Source of the DNA: Candidatus Aminicenantota bacterium
GTDB taxonomy: Bacteria > Acidobacteriota > Aminicenantia > UBA2199
DNA: 64,000 nucleotides
Reading direction: 5' to 3'
Assembly (NCBI GenBank): GCA_026393835.1
Contig: JAPKZK010000030.1
Span: 10,001 to 74,000, forward strand
Below are positions 30,337 through 38,726 of this stretch, one piece after another; within the stretch, counting starts at the first letter, position 1; every line of letters begins with the position of its first letter. Made by a program: the position numbers and the translations under genes. Under the pieces are notes generated by a model, which was not told the origin of the DNA, ran no database searches, and saw only the letters and a list, made by a program, of their open reading frames with translations.

Positions 30337-30408
30337 ATGAAAGTAAAACTTATTCATCCTAAAGACGACAGCATCGATTATTTAAAACATTTGAAGAATA
30401 TAAAGTGA
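30337..30408 (+). pseudogene. 23-codon duplicate of the B12-radical SAM start
   Basis: The frame MKVKLIHPKDDSIDYLKHLK plus three residues ends in TGA ten bases before the GTG of the first radical SAM gene. Its first seven residues match the MK(V/I)KLIYP start shared by the paralogues. It is either a remnant of another copy deleted internally or a small translated leader ORF. Its GTGAGG end also supplies the ribosome site of the next gene. Confidence 0.6.
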
Positions 30409-30418
30409 GGCCCCGACC

Positions 30419-31735
30419 GTGAAAATAAAACTTATTTATCCCAAACAGGTTAGCATCAATTCCTTTGAAGAAAGCGGCGCCAGTTACTTCGAGATGCGCA
30501 GGGGTATCTGGTACCCGTTATTGACATTCCCGGTGCTGGCGGCTTATACCCCTCCTGGAGTCGAAGATATCCGGATCATCGATGAAGAATTCGAGGCCAT
30601 CGATTTCGATGACCCGGTGGACCTGGTGGGAATTACGGTCATGACTTTCCTGGCCCATAGGGCCTATGAAATCGCCGGGCGCTTCCGGGAACGGGGGGTT
30701 AAAGTAGTGCTGGGCGGTATGCATGTCTCCGCCCTTCCCGAAGAAGCCATCCAGCATGCAGATGCCATCGTTATCGGCGAGGGTGAAGAAGTATGGCCCA
30801 ACCTGATCCAGGATTTCTTAAAGAATGAATTAAAACCTGTTTATAAAGCGCCACACCTTTTCGATACCCAAAAATACCGCCCGGCGCGACTGGATTTACT
30901 GGAAAAGTACTCGAAAGCAGACCCCTCCTCCCAGCAAAAAGGTTATACCAGCATCGCTATATTTGAAGTTTCAAGGGGCTGCCCCTATGACTGCGATTTT
31001 TGCGCCGTTACCCAATTTTATGGGAAAAATTACCGCTTCCGGGATATCGATCGATTAATCCAGGATGTCAGGAACTTTAAACTAAAATTCAAGACCCGCC
31101 TGATCGGGTTTGTCGATGATAATTTATATGGCAATAAGACTTATTTTAAAGAATTGCTCCAAAAAGTCAGCAAGCTGAATGTCTTCTGGTCCGGCCAGAT
31201 CAGTGTCAATGTGGCCCAGAACCCGGATATAGTTAAAATGATGGCCGATTCCGGGTGTCGAGGGATGTTCGTGGGCTTCGAATCGCTCTCCCAGGAAAGC
31301 CTGAACAGCGTCAATAAAAAAATTAATAGAGTGGACCAGTACCACCGTTTAATGGAACTATTCGCCAAACACAATATCATGCTTTTTCCCTCCATTATGT
31401 TTGGGCTGGACGGGGACGGACCGGGTATTTTCGAAGAAACGATGAAGTTCTTAAACACCTACAGCAGCATCATTGCTTATGCTTCCTTTGCTATTTTAAC
31501 CCCCTTGCCGGGCACCCGGCTTTTCCAGCGGATGAAGGCAGAGAATAGGATTCTCCATTACGACTGGAGATACTATAATTTTAACAATGTGCTGATCAAA
31601 CCGGCGTTGATGTCGCCGGAAGAACTGCAAAATGGGTTTGAATGGATTATCCGCAACTTCGATTATAAGAAGATTTTTTCCAGGATTATCGGTATGATGG
31701 GAACGACACCCGGGCAGATATCCTCGATTTCATGA
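30419..31735 (+). CDS. B12-binding radical SAM enzyme 1 of the RiPP cluster
   Basis: This 438-residue protein starts at GTG and reads MKIKLIYPKQVSIN. It has an N-terminal cobalamin-binding Rossmann domain (IRIIDEEFEAIDFDDPVDLVGITVMT, then GGMHVSALPEEA and IGEGEEVWP) and a radical SAM barrel with Cys188, Cys192 and Cys195 in RGCPYDCDFC. A GFVDDNLYGNKTYF segment and a C-terminal helical part follow. The family includes methyltransferases and oxidative cyclases (BchE/HpnP-type). Beside a YcaO/SagB cluster, radical C-methylation of the peptide is the likely role. Its stop overlaps the ATG of the M50 gene. It is the farthest upstream of six paralogues. Confidence 0.9.
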   Translation: MKIKLIYPKQVSINSFEESGASYFEMRRGIWYPLLTFPVLAAYTPPGVEDIRIIDEEFEAIDFDDPVDLVGITVMTFLAHRAYEIAGRFRERGVKVVLGGMHVSALPEEAIQHADAIVIGEGEEVWPNLIQDFLKNELKPVYKAPHLFDTQKYRPARLDLLEKYSKADPSSQQKGYTSIAIFEVSRGCPYDCDFCAVTQFYGKNYRFRDIDRLIQDVRNFKLKFKTRLIGFVDDNLYGNKTYFKELLQKVSKLNVFWSGQISVNVAQNPDIVKMMADSGCRGMFVGFESLSQESLNSVNKKINRVDQYHRLMELFAKHNIMLFPSIMFGLDGDGPGIFEETMKFLNTYSSIIAYASFAILTPLPGTRLFQRMKAENRILHYDWRYYNFNNVLIKPALMSPEELQNGFEWIIRNFDYKKIFSRIIGMMGTTPGQISSIS

Positions 31736-32817
31736 GAAAAACAAAAACCTCTTCTCCAGTTACCGGGAACCCGGTTCTTAATCCCAATACCATTATCAAG
31801 AAAAACGGTCCGGGAGCGCAAACCGAGTACATCGTAGGACTTTCGTATAAAAAGTTTTTTAAAGTCGGTGAAATCGAATACGAAATATTGCAATTATTGG
31901 ATGGCGCTCATTCACCGGATGCCATTCGACAAGAATTCCTGGAAGTCCGCGACGTGGATATCCCTATTGAAAGGATCCAGGCTTTTATTAATGAACTGGG
32001 TTCCCTGGAACTGGTTTCCTTCGATGCAAAAATAAAAACCGAAAGATATTTGCATTTAACTCTCCCGGATTTTATTTACCGGTGGTTTTCCGTGCTGTAC
32101 CGTCCGGTCCCCCTGGCGGCGTCCATGGTACTCGGCCTGGTTGGATTGATTTTCTTTATACTGGATACCCGGGAGATTTTCACTTTTATAACTCCCTACT
32201 ATTCGTTTCATTTCGTAGGGATTTTTATCCTGGTTTACCTGGTCACCAGCTTTTTCCACGAGTTAGGGCACGGGGCGGCGATTCGTTATTTTAATTATAA
32301 ACCCGGTCCCATTCAAATCAAGCGGGGTAACGGCTTGTTTTTCCTCCACTTTTCCACACCATTTATTATTTACTCACCGGATAAAATCATCGATCGCAAA
32401 TTGAAACTCACCATTATCAGTGGTGGAATAATATTCGATTTCCTGGTGCTGGTAGTGGGGGCGGCGCTTTTTAGAGCAACCGCCGGCGGGATTTTAAAGG
32501 CAGCGGGGGTTTTGCTGCAATTAACCGCACTCTCGCGCATCGTTCTATCGATTAATTTTTTTAATGAAAATACCGACCTTGCTAAACTGTTGGTCTATTA
32601 CTTCGAACCTTGCAGCGTAGAAAGTACAGGAAGTGCAGAGAGTGCAGATGTCATGGAAGGTGAAGGCGCAAAGGACGCAAGTTTTAAAAAGCATTTTCTT
32701 TACAAAGCGATAGGTACATTACTGTGGCTTTTACAGTACAGTGTGTTTTTCTTTATCATTTATATGATTTTGTATTCGGTGCGAGCCCGGGTAACCTTGC
32801 CTTTCCCCGTCAGTTAA
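31732..32817 (+). CDS. PqqD-like/M50 membrane metallopeptidase
   Basis: This 361-residue protein has two parts. Residues about 15-100 look like a PqqD-type RiPP recognition element (VGEIEYEILQLLDGAHSPDAI, then RIQAFINELGSLELV). The remainder has several hydrophobic helices and the M50 zinc motif HELGH (His176, Glu177, His180), with NENTDLAKLL as candidate third ligand. M50-like site-2 proteases with a recognition domain occur in azole and other RiPP clusters, where they are candidates for leader removal at the membrane. The precursor gene follows 65 bases later. Leader cleavage near the A-A-A-G of the precursor is inference. Confidence 0.85.
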   Translation: MRKTKTSSPVTGNPVLNPNTIIKKNGPGAQTEYIVGLSYKKFFKVGEIEYEILQLLDGAHSPDAIRQEFLEVRDVDIPIERIQAFINELGSLELVSFDAKIKTERYLHLTLPDFIYRWFSVLYRPVPLAASMVLGLVGLIFFILDTREIFTFITPYYSFHFVGIFILVYLVTSFFHELGHGAAIRYFNYKPGPIQIKRGNGLFFLHFSTPFIIYSPDKIIDRKLKLTIISGGIIFDFLVLVVGAALFRATAGGILKAAGVLLQLTALSRIVLSINFFNENTDLAKLLVYYFEPCSVESTGSAESADVMEGEGAKDASFKKHFLYKAIGTLLWLLQYSVFFFIIYMILYSVRARVTLPFPVS

Positions 32818-32831
32818 GGAATAAGGTTGGG

Positions 32832-32860
32832 TACCCGGAGTCGATATAAAAACCCGGGTA
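32832..32860 (+). promoter_or_regulatory. Hairpin in the precursor gene leader
   Basis: TACCCGG (32832-32838) pairs with CCGGGTA (32854-32860) around a loop holding GATATAAAAA. It sits between the M50 stop and the AGGAGGTG of the precursor gene. It may stabilise the precursor mRNA, and its TATAAA could also act as a -10 box. Confidence 0.4.
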
Positions 32861-32882
32861 AATCTAAAAAAGGAGGTGCACA

Positions 32883-33059
32883 ATGACCGCGTTGTTCAAT
32901 GAAAAACTCGTTGTGTCACAAGTCGATGAAAACCATCTGTTTGGCTCTTCCCTGGAAGTAGGCGATGCAGGGGCTGAATTGGCCGTGGCAGCCGCTGGAA
33001 CCACCAGTTGCAGCAGCACTTGTACTTGCACAAGCTGTACAAGTTGCGCAACCCCCTAA
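32883..33059 (+). CDS. Azole-type RiPP precursor peptide
   Basis: This 58-residue peptide starts MTALFNEKLVVSQVDENHLF and has an acidic leader, then an Ala-rich junction (AELAVAAAG) and the core TTSCSSTCTCTSCTSCATP. Seventeen of those nineteen residues are Cys, Ser or Thr (5 Cys, 5 Ser, 7 Thr), the residues a YcaO cyclodehydratase turns into azolines. AGGAGGTG with ideal spacing precedes the ATG, and a strong hairpin follows the stop. The genes for maturation flank it on both sides. Cleavage after the AAAG run would fit many azole peptides. The core also recalls thiopeptide cores, but no pyridine-forming or split LanB genes are present in the window. Confidence 0.9.
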   Translation: MTALFNEKLVVSQVDENHLFGSSLEVGDAGAELAVAAAGTTSCSSTCTCTSCTSCATP

Positions 33060-33083
33060 GGGTTGAAGGGTAGGTACTACCCG

Positions 33084-33114
33084 GTAGAGGGGGAGCAATC
33101 CCCCTCTACTTTTC
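33084..33114 (+). terminator. Attenuator/terminator after the precursor gene
   Basis: GTAGAGGGGGA and TCCCCCTCTAC form a perfect 11-bp stem closed by a GCAA (GNRA) tetraloop and followed by TTTTCTC. A smaller stem, GGGTAG-GTA-CTACCC, lies just upstream (33068-33082). The position between precursor and enzyme genes is typical of a partial terminator that keeps precursor mRNA in excess. Confidence 0.8.
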
Positions 33115-33168
33115 TCATCGGAAAAAATAATAATTAGAATTCTACATGGAAAAAATAGGAGGAACATC

Positions 33169-34392
33169 ATGACTGATGAAAAAAAGAAACAAGGCCTCAG
33201 GTTAAAAGGAGAAATCGATCTTATCGATATGGATGAAACACTTCTTATTAATGCAGGCACTTCAAGATTTACACGAATTTCGGGCGAATATGCACCCTTA
33301 GTAAAACGGATGATGGAAATACTAAAAGATGGCGCCCAAACTGAAGACATAGTCAAGGCTTTCGAGGATGACCTGGACGCGATGGATGTAGAGGAAATCC
33401 TGCAAACCCTTGATCAATACCAGCTTTTGCAAAAAAGCAGCGCAGATTACGGTTTAACACAGGAAGAACGGGTTCGCTACCGTCAGCAGATCAACCATTT
33501 AGCGGCCCGTTTTCCCATGGACGCTTCGGAAAAGTATATCCATCAAATGAAGAACCTAAAAATCTTTATCTATGGAGCGGAATTATTGGCCAGCCGGATC
33601 ATCCAGGCCCTTACCCTCATGGGAGTGGGATGCCTTCATGTAATGACCAACTTCAAAGAGGTCGTGGACGATGAAAGGTACAATACCACTTTTTATCGGG
33701 AAGGCGACGCCGGCAAGAATAAACCGGATGTGATTGTAAAACGGTGCAAGGAGCTTAATCCCCATGTCAACGTGAATGTATATTGTGAAACGGAAGACCA
33801 GGAAGCGTTAAAGAATGCCGACCTGGTGATTTTGGCGTTCGATATCCCCAATTATGCTGCATATGAAGAAATTAACAAGTTCCTGGTGAAACACAAACGC
33901 CCCTCCCTTTTATGCGGTTTTTTGCAGGATGATTACTTTTTCGGGCCCACCCTCGTACCGGGCGAAACCGCCTGCTTTGCCTGCTTTGAAAAAAGATGCC
34001 AGGGGAATAAATCCTTTCTCCGGGAGTATATTAGTTACATGGAGTTTCTCAAGCAGAAGCGGCATGTCGGAAATGCCATGGGCTCACGGTTGGATTTGAT
34101 TGCTTCCTTTGTCACTAATGAAGTGTTGTTTTTGATTCCCTACCTGGAAAAGAATATCAGCCAGATACTGGCCAGCCGGATTGGAATAATGACCATGGAA
34201 GAATCGGTTTACCTGAATCATATATTTCGTTATGGCCGTCCCACCACCTGGGGCAACCAGGTGACCATGGAATTTTATCCCCAATTCAAGCTGATCAATA
34301 ACCCGGTTTTACGGATACCCCGCTGTGAAGTGTGCGGATCTACCGCCGATAAAACTCCCATGGTTACACCGTGGTCGCTACCGCTGGAATAA
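33169..34392 (+). CDS. Azoline cyclodehydratase partner, RRE plus ThiF-like (C/F protein)
   Basis: This 407-residue protein has an N-terminal winged-helix, PqqD-like recognition element (ISGEYAPLVKRMMEILKDGAQ, residues about 35-90) that should bind the leader. An E1/ThiF-like domain follows, with LKIFIYGAELLASRIIQAL and a zinc site built from Cys269, Cys272, Cys386 and Cys389. FGPTLVPGETACFACFEKR is the typical segment of ocin-ThiF-like proteins of azole clusters. Such partners deliver the precursor to the YcaO enzyme. GGAGG lies upstream, and the gene is 41 bases from the ycaO gene. Confidence 0.88.
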   Translation: MTDEKKKQGLRLKGEIDLIDMDETLLINAGTSRFTRISGEYAPLVKRMMEILKDGAQTEDIVKAFEDDLDAMDVEEILQTLDQYQLLQKSSADYGLTQEERVRYRQQINHLAARFPMDASEKYIHQMKNLKIFIYGAELLASRIIQALTLMGVGCLHVMTNFKEVVDDERYNTTFYREGDAGKNKPDVIVKRCKELNPHVNVNVYCETEDQEALKNADLVILAFDIPNYAAYEEINKFLVKHKRPSLLCGFLQDDYFFGPTLVPGETACFACFEKRCQGNKSFLREYISYMEFLKQKRHVGNAMGSRLDLIASFVTNEVLFLIPYLEKNISQILASRIGIMTMEESVYLNHIFRYGRPTTWGNQVTMEFYPQFKLINNPVLRIPRCEVCGSTADKTPMVTPWSLPLE

Positions 34393-34433
34393 GGCATTGC
34401 CTTATAACAGACGGTTAATAATCGAGGTACAGA

Positions 34434-35840
34434 ATGGACAAATACAGATTTTATACGGATGAAGAGAAATCCCAGCTCTTGCTTCGCTACCAATTGAACC
34501 ACTTCTTAAAGCAGACCATCAGCAGGCGCTGCGGCATCATCAAAAGCGTTTTCGAACATTATTGCGAGCCGGACATTGCCCGGGTTTACAATTTCAGTAC
34601 GATATTGTGCAAAGGCACCCGGTTCGGCGATGGTTATTATGACGCCCCCCAGAATAACGGTGCGGCGGGCTTTAACCGGATGCGCTCCTTTGTCGGGGCC
34701 ATCGGCGAATCCCTGGAACGTTATTGCAGTACGTACCAGGACCCCAAGGATTTTATTTTCGGCAGCTATAACCAGATGATCAAAAACTATAATGCCTTCG
34801 ACCCGGAGAAAATAGCGTTATTCTCCGAGCGACAGTATGCGCAAACTGATTTTCCCTTTACGAAATTTACCCGGGATACAAAAGTACGCTGGGTAGAATG
34901 TGAGAGGTTAAACCCGGACGGTACCAGCACACCTATTTATTATCCTTGCTGGATGGTGTATATGCCCTATGCCCGCCAGCCCGAAGAACCGGTAATGGGA
35001 TACAGCATATCCACGGGTATGGCCGCCGGACCCCATGGGGAGGCCCGCTCCACGTTGAGCGGGTTGCTGGAAACCCTGGAACGGGATGCTTACATTATCG
35101 CCTGGCACAACCGGATGCCGGCGCCTAAACTGGATTGGCGCAGCTCCCCTAAAATTTCCAGGATGGTTCACGATCTCTTCCCGGACGCCGATTACCTCGA
35201 CCTGAACCTTAGTTTAGTCACCACCGATATCCAACTGCCGGTCATGATCGCCAGTAAAATCGAAAAAAACAGCCCCAATGCCTGTTTAGCCATGGGAGTG
35301 TCGGCCCACCCTGACCTGGAAAAATGCGCCGAAGACGCCATCAAAGAAATGGTCCAGGACTACTACTATATACGCTACCTGGTCCGGGCCAAGGAAAAAG
35401 TAGAAATTACCGAAAATTTCCTGGATATCGACGATTTCGAGAAACGGGTGGTATTATGGGGTTATCCGGCCATGCTGCCCCATTATGACTTCCTGGTCAA
35501 GGACCCCAAAGAGACCCTGACCTTTGACCAGGCCCGGGAGCGGTTTCCCCATTTTGCCAGGACCTTTCAATCGGATGAAGAGCGTGTCCTGCATGTGGTA
35601 AAATTATGTTCGGACTTAGGTTATGATGTCATTCATAAAGATATCACCTCCCCGGATACGTACTCCCTGGGCGTCCAGGTTTGCAAGACCTTTGTACCCC
35701 AGGCCCAACCCATGGAAGGTGATCAAAATTTCCGGTACTTTGGTGGGACACGCCTGTATGACGTCCCGGTTAAACTGGGTTACCGGGATACCAGGCCGAA
35801 CGAAGACGAGTTTAACCCCATCCCCCATCCGTTACCCTAG
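34434..35840 (+). CDS. YcaO azoline-forming cyclodehydratase
   Basis: This 468-residue protein is of the TOMM (thiazole/oxazole-modified microcin) D-protein type. RMRSFVGAIGESLERYC supplies the E-x-x-E-R ATP/Mg site, and STGMAAGPHGEARSTLSGLLETLERD is the YcaO signature. The C-terminus ends NPIPHPLP, the proline-rich tail that inserts in the active site of azoline-forming YcaOs. It uses ATP to phosphorylate the backbone amide and close Cys, Ser or Thr rings in the core peptide. Together with the ThiF-like partner it should build thiazolines and (methyl)oxazolines on the precursor at 32883. Confidence 0.93.
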   Translation: MDKYRFYTDEEKSQLLLRYQLNHFLKQTISRRCGIIKSVFEHYCEPDIARVYNFSTILCKGTRFGDGYYDAPQNNGAAGFNRMRSFVGAIGESLERYCSTYQDPKDFIFGSYNQMIKNYNAFDPEKIALFSERQYAQTDFPFTKFTRDTKVRWVECERLNPDGTSTPIYYPCWMVYMPYARQPEEPVMGYSISTGMAAGPHGEARSTLSGLLETLERDAYIIAWHNRMPAPKLDWRSSPKISRMVHDLFPDADYLDLNLSLVTTDIQLPVMIASKIEKNSPNACLAMGVSAHPDLEKCAEDAIKEMVQDYYYIRYLVRAKEKVEITENFLDIDDFEKRVVLWGYPAMLPHYDFLVKDPKETLTFDQARERFPHFARTFQSDEERVLHVVKLCSDLGYDVIHKDITSPDTYSLGVQVCKTFVPQAQPMEGDQNFRYFGGTRLYDVPVKLGYRDTRPNEDEFNPIPHPLP

Positions 35841-35895
35841 ATAATGAAATAACAATGGATAATCGGATTAAAACCATGTAAAAGAGGATAATCAC

Positions 35896-36849
35896 ATGAA
35901 AATCAAAGAGGAAAAAAAAGTCGCTAAAGAAGAAAGAAAAGTCGATATTAAGACCAGCCCGTTAAAACTAAAGAAGTTCTCAGAGGTTTGGTTTTTGCCG
36001 CCCATCCGGGATATTATAAAAGAAGATGACCGCGGGGATTTGGCTGAGATTTTTCATGCCAATTCCAAGATGACCCCATATTCCGAGCAGAGCGTGGGGA
36101 TAAAGGTCGTGGAAATGGTGAACGATATTACGGTTGAACGTAGGACATCTCAGCCTTATAAAGATTATGGGATGAGTATTCCTTCTTATCCGTTGATACC
36201 CAAAGAAAAATTGAACAACCCGCAAGCCGATTTATTCGACATCATTGCCCGGCGCAGGACCATTCGTCAATATTCCGATAAGAAGTTAACCCTGGAAGAT
36301 ATTTCCCGGTTGCTTTATTATACCTACGGCATTTCCGGGAATGTACAACTGGCCCTGGGCACCATCGAGGACCTGCGTGTAATTTCTTCCGGGGGTGGTT
36401 TATACCCCCTGGAAGTCTATCTGCTGGTCCTCAACGTGGAAGAACTTCCCAAAGGGATATACCACTATAATGTCCGGAAACATTCGCTGGAACTTATAAA
36501 GAAAGGATTCGAGGTGAATGAAATCCTTCCGCATTTGCCCGGGTTAATCGCTTACCAGACCCGGACCGTGAGTCTATTCGTGGCCTTATCCACGATATTT
36601 CGCCGGACCACCCACAAGTACGGCCCCCGGGGCTACCGTTATATCTGTTTCGAGGCCGGTACCTTTATGGGACACCTGCAATTGATCGCCGAAGCCCTGG
36701 ATCTTGGTTCTGTCCAGGTGGCCGGCTATTATGACGAGGTTTTAAACAATTTGCTGGGGCTGGACGGCGTAGATGAAGCCACTTTGAATATATGCGCTCT
36801 CGGCTATAAAAAGGAACAACCTGCCGCCAAGGATGCGGGTGGGTATTAA
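35896..36849 (+). CDS. SagB-type FMN azoline dehydrogenase
   Basis: This 317-residue protein has the nitroreductase-fold motif DIIARRRTIRQYSDKKLTLE, then SSGGGLYPLEVYLLV and GIYHYNVRKHSLE. This is the SagB/TOMM dehydrogenase pattern, including the Y-P-x-E region near the FMN site. It oxidises azolines to aromatic azoles using FMN. A G/C hairpin (36888-36912) separates it from the exporter genes. Its charged N-terminal 40 residues (KIKEEKKVAKEERK) are unusual and probably disordered. Confidence 0.9.
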   Translation: MKIKEEKKVAKEERKVDIKTSPLKLKKFSEVWFLPPIRDIIKEDDRGDLAEIFHANSKMTPYSEQSVGIKVVEMVNDITVERRTSQPYKDYGMSIPSYPLIPKEKLNNPQADLFDIIARRRTIRQYSDKKLTLEDISRLLYYTYGISGNVQLALGTIEDLRVISSGGGLYPLEVYLLVLNVEELPKGIYHYNVRKHSLELIKKGFEVNEILPHLPGLIAYQTRTVSLFVALSTIFRRTTHKYGPRGYRYICFEAGTFMGHLQLIAEALDLGSVQVAGYYDEVLNNLLGLDGVDEATLNICALGYKKEQPAAKDAGGY

Positions 36850-36887
36850 TTTCCCGGCCAATCCCGGGGAACGAAAGATAACAAAGT

Positions 36888-36912
36888 CCAGGGGGATACT
36901 AATGCCCCCTGG
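36888..36912 (+). terminator. Hairpin between dehydrogenase and exporter genes
   Basis: CCAGGGGG (36888-36895) pairs with CCCCCTGG (36905-36912) around a nine-base loop. CTTGTTCCCCC follows, a poor U tract, so termination would be partial. It is similar to the palindrome inside cooC (26950-26983). Confidence 0.4.
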
Positions 36913-36967
36913 CTTGTTCCCCCGGTACACAGGAAAATCTTAAATATTCTTGTGAAGGAAAACACTC

Positions 36968-37885
36968 ATGACGGATGACATCATTATAAAAGTAGAAAAT
37001 CTGAAAAAGTCCTATAAAGAACTGGTGGCCGTGAACCAGGTATCCTTCGAGGTAAAAAAAGGTGAAGTTTTTACGCTCCTGGGCCTTAATGGCGCCGGGA
37101 AAACCACCACTATCGAAACCCTGGAAGGAATAAAAAAACCGGACAGTGGGCGGGTAGAAATTTTTGGTTTCGATATTACCCGGCAGCCCAAAAAAATAAA
37201 AGAAAAGATCGGGGTGCAATTGCAGGATACCGATTTTTACCGGGACCTCAAGGTCAAAGAGATATTTCACCAGTTTGCCAATTTTTACACCAACCCGATG
37301 CCGGTGGATGAACTGTTAAAGTGGGCAGACCTGGAAGATAAAAAGAATGCCCTGGTGCGGGAATTGTCCGGGGGACAGAAACGCAAGATGGCCCTGGCCT
37401 TAGCATTGGTGAACCGCCCGGAAATTATTTTCCTGGACGAGCCTACTTCCGGGGTGGACGTCAAAATACGGCACAGTTTATGGGAGGCCATCGGCGATTT
37501 GAAAAAGCGCGGCATGACCATCTTCATGACTACGCATTACCTGGAAGAAGCCGAGAGCATCAGCGATCGGGTGGCTATCATCCACAAGGGAAAACTCCTG
37601 GCCATCGATAGCCCGCAGCACCTGATCCAGATGAAAAGCTGGTCCATCAATATCAAATTTAAGACCCTCGAACCCCTGGATGTCGATACCATTGCCGGTA
37701 AAAGCCCCTGGTTCGGAAATATAAAACTCGCCAGTGGGTTTTATATCCTGGAAGTAAAACAACTGGAACAAGCCATAATCGATCTGCTCGGTCTTTTAAA
37801 GGAAAAGCACAACCGTATTTCCGAACTGCATGCCGAGCAGAACAGTTTGGAAGATATTTTTATAGAATTGACAAAAGAAGAATGA
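36968..37885 (+). CDS. ABC exporter ATP-binding protein
   Basis: This 305-residue ATPase has Walker A GLNGAGKTT (residues 39-47), the signature LSGGQKRKMALAL, Walker B IIFLDEPTSG and a switch His in FMTTHYLEEAES. It is of the drug/peptide exporter (DrrA/CcmA) type, with a C-terminal extension. The permease gene follows 24 bases later. It should export the mature peptide, or protect the cell from it. The gap to the permease contains two GATGAAT-like heptamers. Confidence 0.9.
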   Translation: MTDDIIIKVENLKKSYKELVAVNQVSFEVKKGEVFTLLGLNGAGKTTTIETLEGIKKPDSGRVEIFGFDITRQPKKIKEKIGVQLQDTDFYRDLKVKEIFHQFANFYTNPMPVDELLKWADLEDKKNALVRELSGGQKRKMALALALVNRPEIIFLDEPTSGVDVKIRHSLWEAIGDLKKRGMTIFMTTHYLEEAESISDRVAIIHKGKLLAIDSPQHLIQMKSWSINIKFKTLEPLDVDTIAGKSPWFGNIKLASGFYILEVKQLEQAIIDLLGLLKEKHNRISELHAEQNSLEDIFIELTKEE

Positions 37886-37908
37886 TGAATGATGAAGATG
37901 AATAAGGA

Positions 37909-38661
37909 ATGGCAATGAAAAATTTATCTATTTTATGGAATGAGACCAAACTCATGTTGGTCATGTTTTTCAGGGACAGACAGTCGATATTCTGGGCCTA
38001 TATTTTCCCAGCCGGTTTGCTCATATTATTTACTGTCCTGTGGGGCTCTAAAAGTAACCCGGCCATCGCCAGCGGGATGTTGGTCGGTGTGATCGGTATA
38101 TCGGTCATGTCCGGGGGATTATTCGGGATAGGCGTAGGAGTGGTATCCGCCAGGGAAGCGGGCATCTACAAACGCTACAAAACCACCCCTTTGAGTTCCT
38201 GGATAATCTTTGCAGCGCATATTTTAACCCGGGCCCTGGCCCTATTCTCAACCATTTTAGTGCTGGTGCTCATCAGTGTAATCGGGTTCCAGGTCAAGTT
38301 GGAGATGAATATTTTCGCCTCTATTGTGATTGTCTTGCTGGGAATTTTCACCTTTTGTGCATTGGGGTTTGTGATAGCCAGCTTTGCCAAATCCATCGGG
38401 GCCGCCCTGGGCATCACCAATATCCTACTGATGTTTATGATGTTCATCGGCGGATTGCTCCCCCTAAATATGCTCCCCAAACTGCTGCAAACCATTGCCC
38501 GGTTACTTCCCATCACTTATTTCCGGATTGCCCTCCAACTGGCCATGTTTGAAAGATATTCCCTCCTGGACTGTTGGAAAAGCGTAGGGATACTCCTGGG
38601 GTTCCTGTTGGTTTTCAGCGCGATATCCATCAAGTGGTTCCACTGGGAACGCACCTCGTAA
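37909..38661 (+). CDS. ABC-2 type exporter permease
   Basis: This 250-residue membrane protein has about six hydrophobic helices, including FRDRQSIFWAYIFPAGLLIL and ITNILLMFMMFIGGLLPL, and the ABC-2 signature LPITYFRIALQLAMF near the end. It forms the channel of the exporter with the ATPase at 36968. It lies in the middle of the RiPP operon, between core biosynthesis genes and the radical SAM array. Confidence 0.88.
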   Translation: MAMKNLSILWNETKLMLVMFFRDRQSIFWAYIFPAGLLILFTVLWGSKSNPAIASGMLVGVIGISVMSGGLFGIGVGVVSAREAGIYKRYKTTPLSSWIIFAAHILTRALALFSTILVLVLISVIGFQVKLEMNIFASIVIVLLGIFTFCALGFVIASFAKSIGAALGITNILLMFMMFIGGLLPLNMLPKLLQTIARLLPITYFRIALQLAMFERYSLLDCWKSVGILLGFLLVFSAISIKWFHWERTS

Positions 38662-38726
38662 GAACTTGCGAGCTTGCCTGGGTACTTTAGCTAAGGCCGG
38701 CGGTAAGCCGTGAAATAAAATAGACC

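Noticed and set aside
32883..33059. Thiopeptide assignment for the product
   Set aside because: No split LanB dehydratase or pyridine synthase gene is seen; a linear or macrocyclic polyazole fits better.
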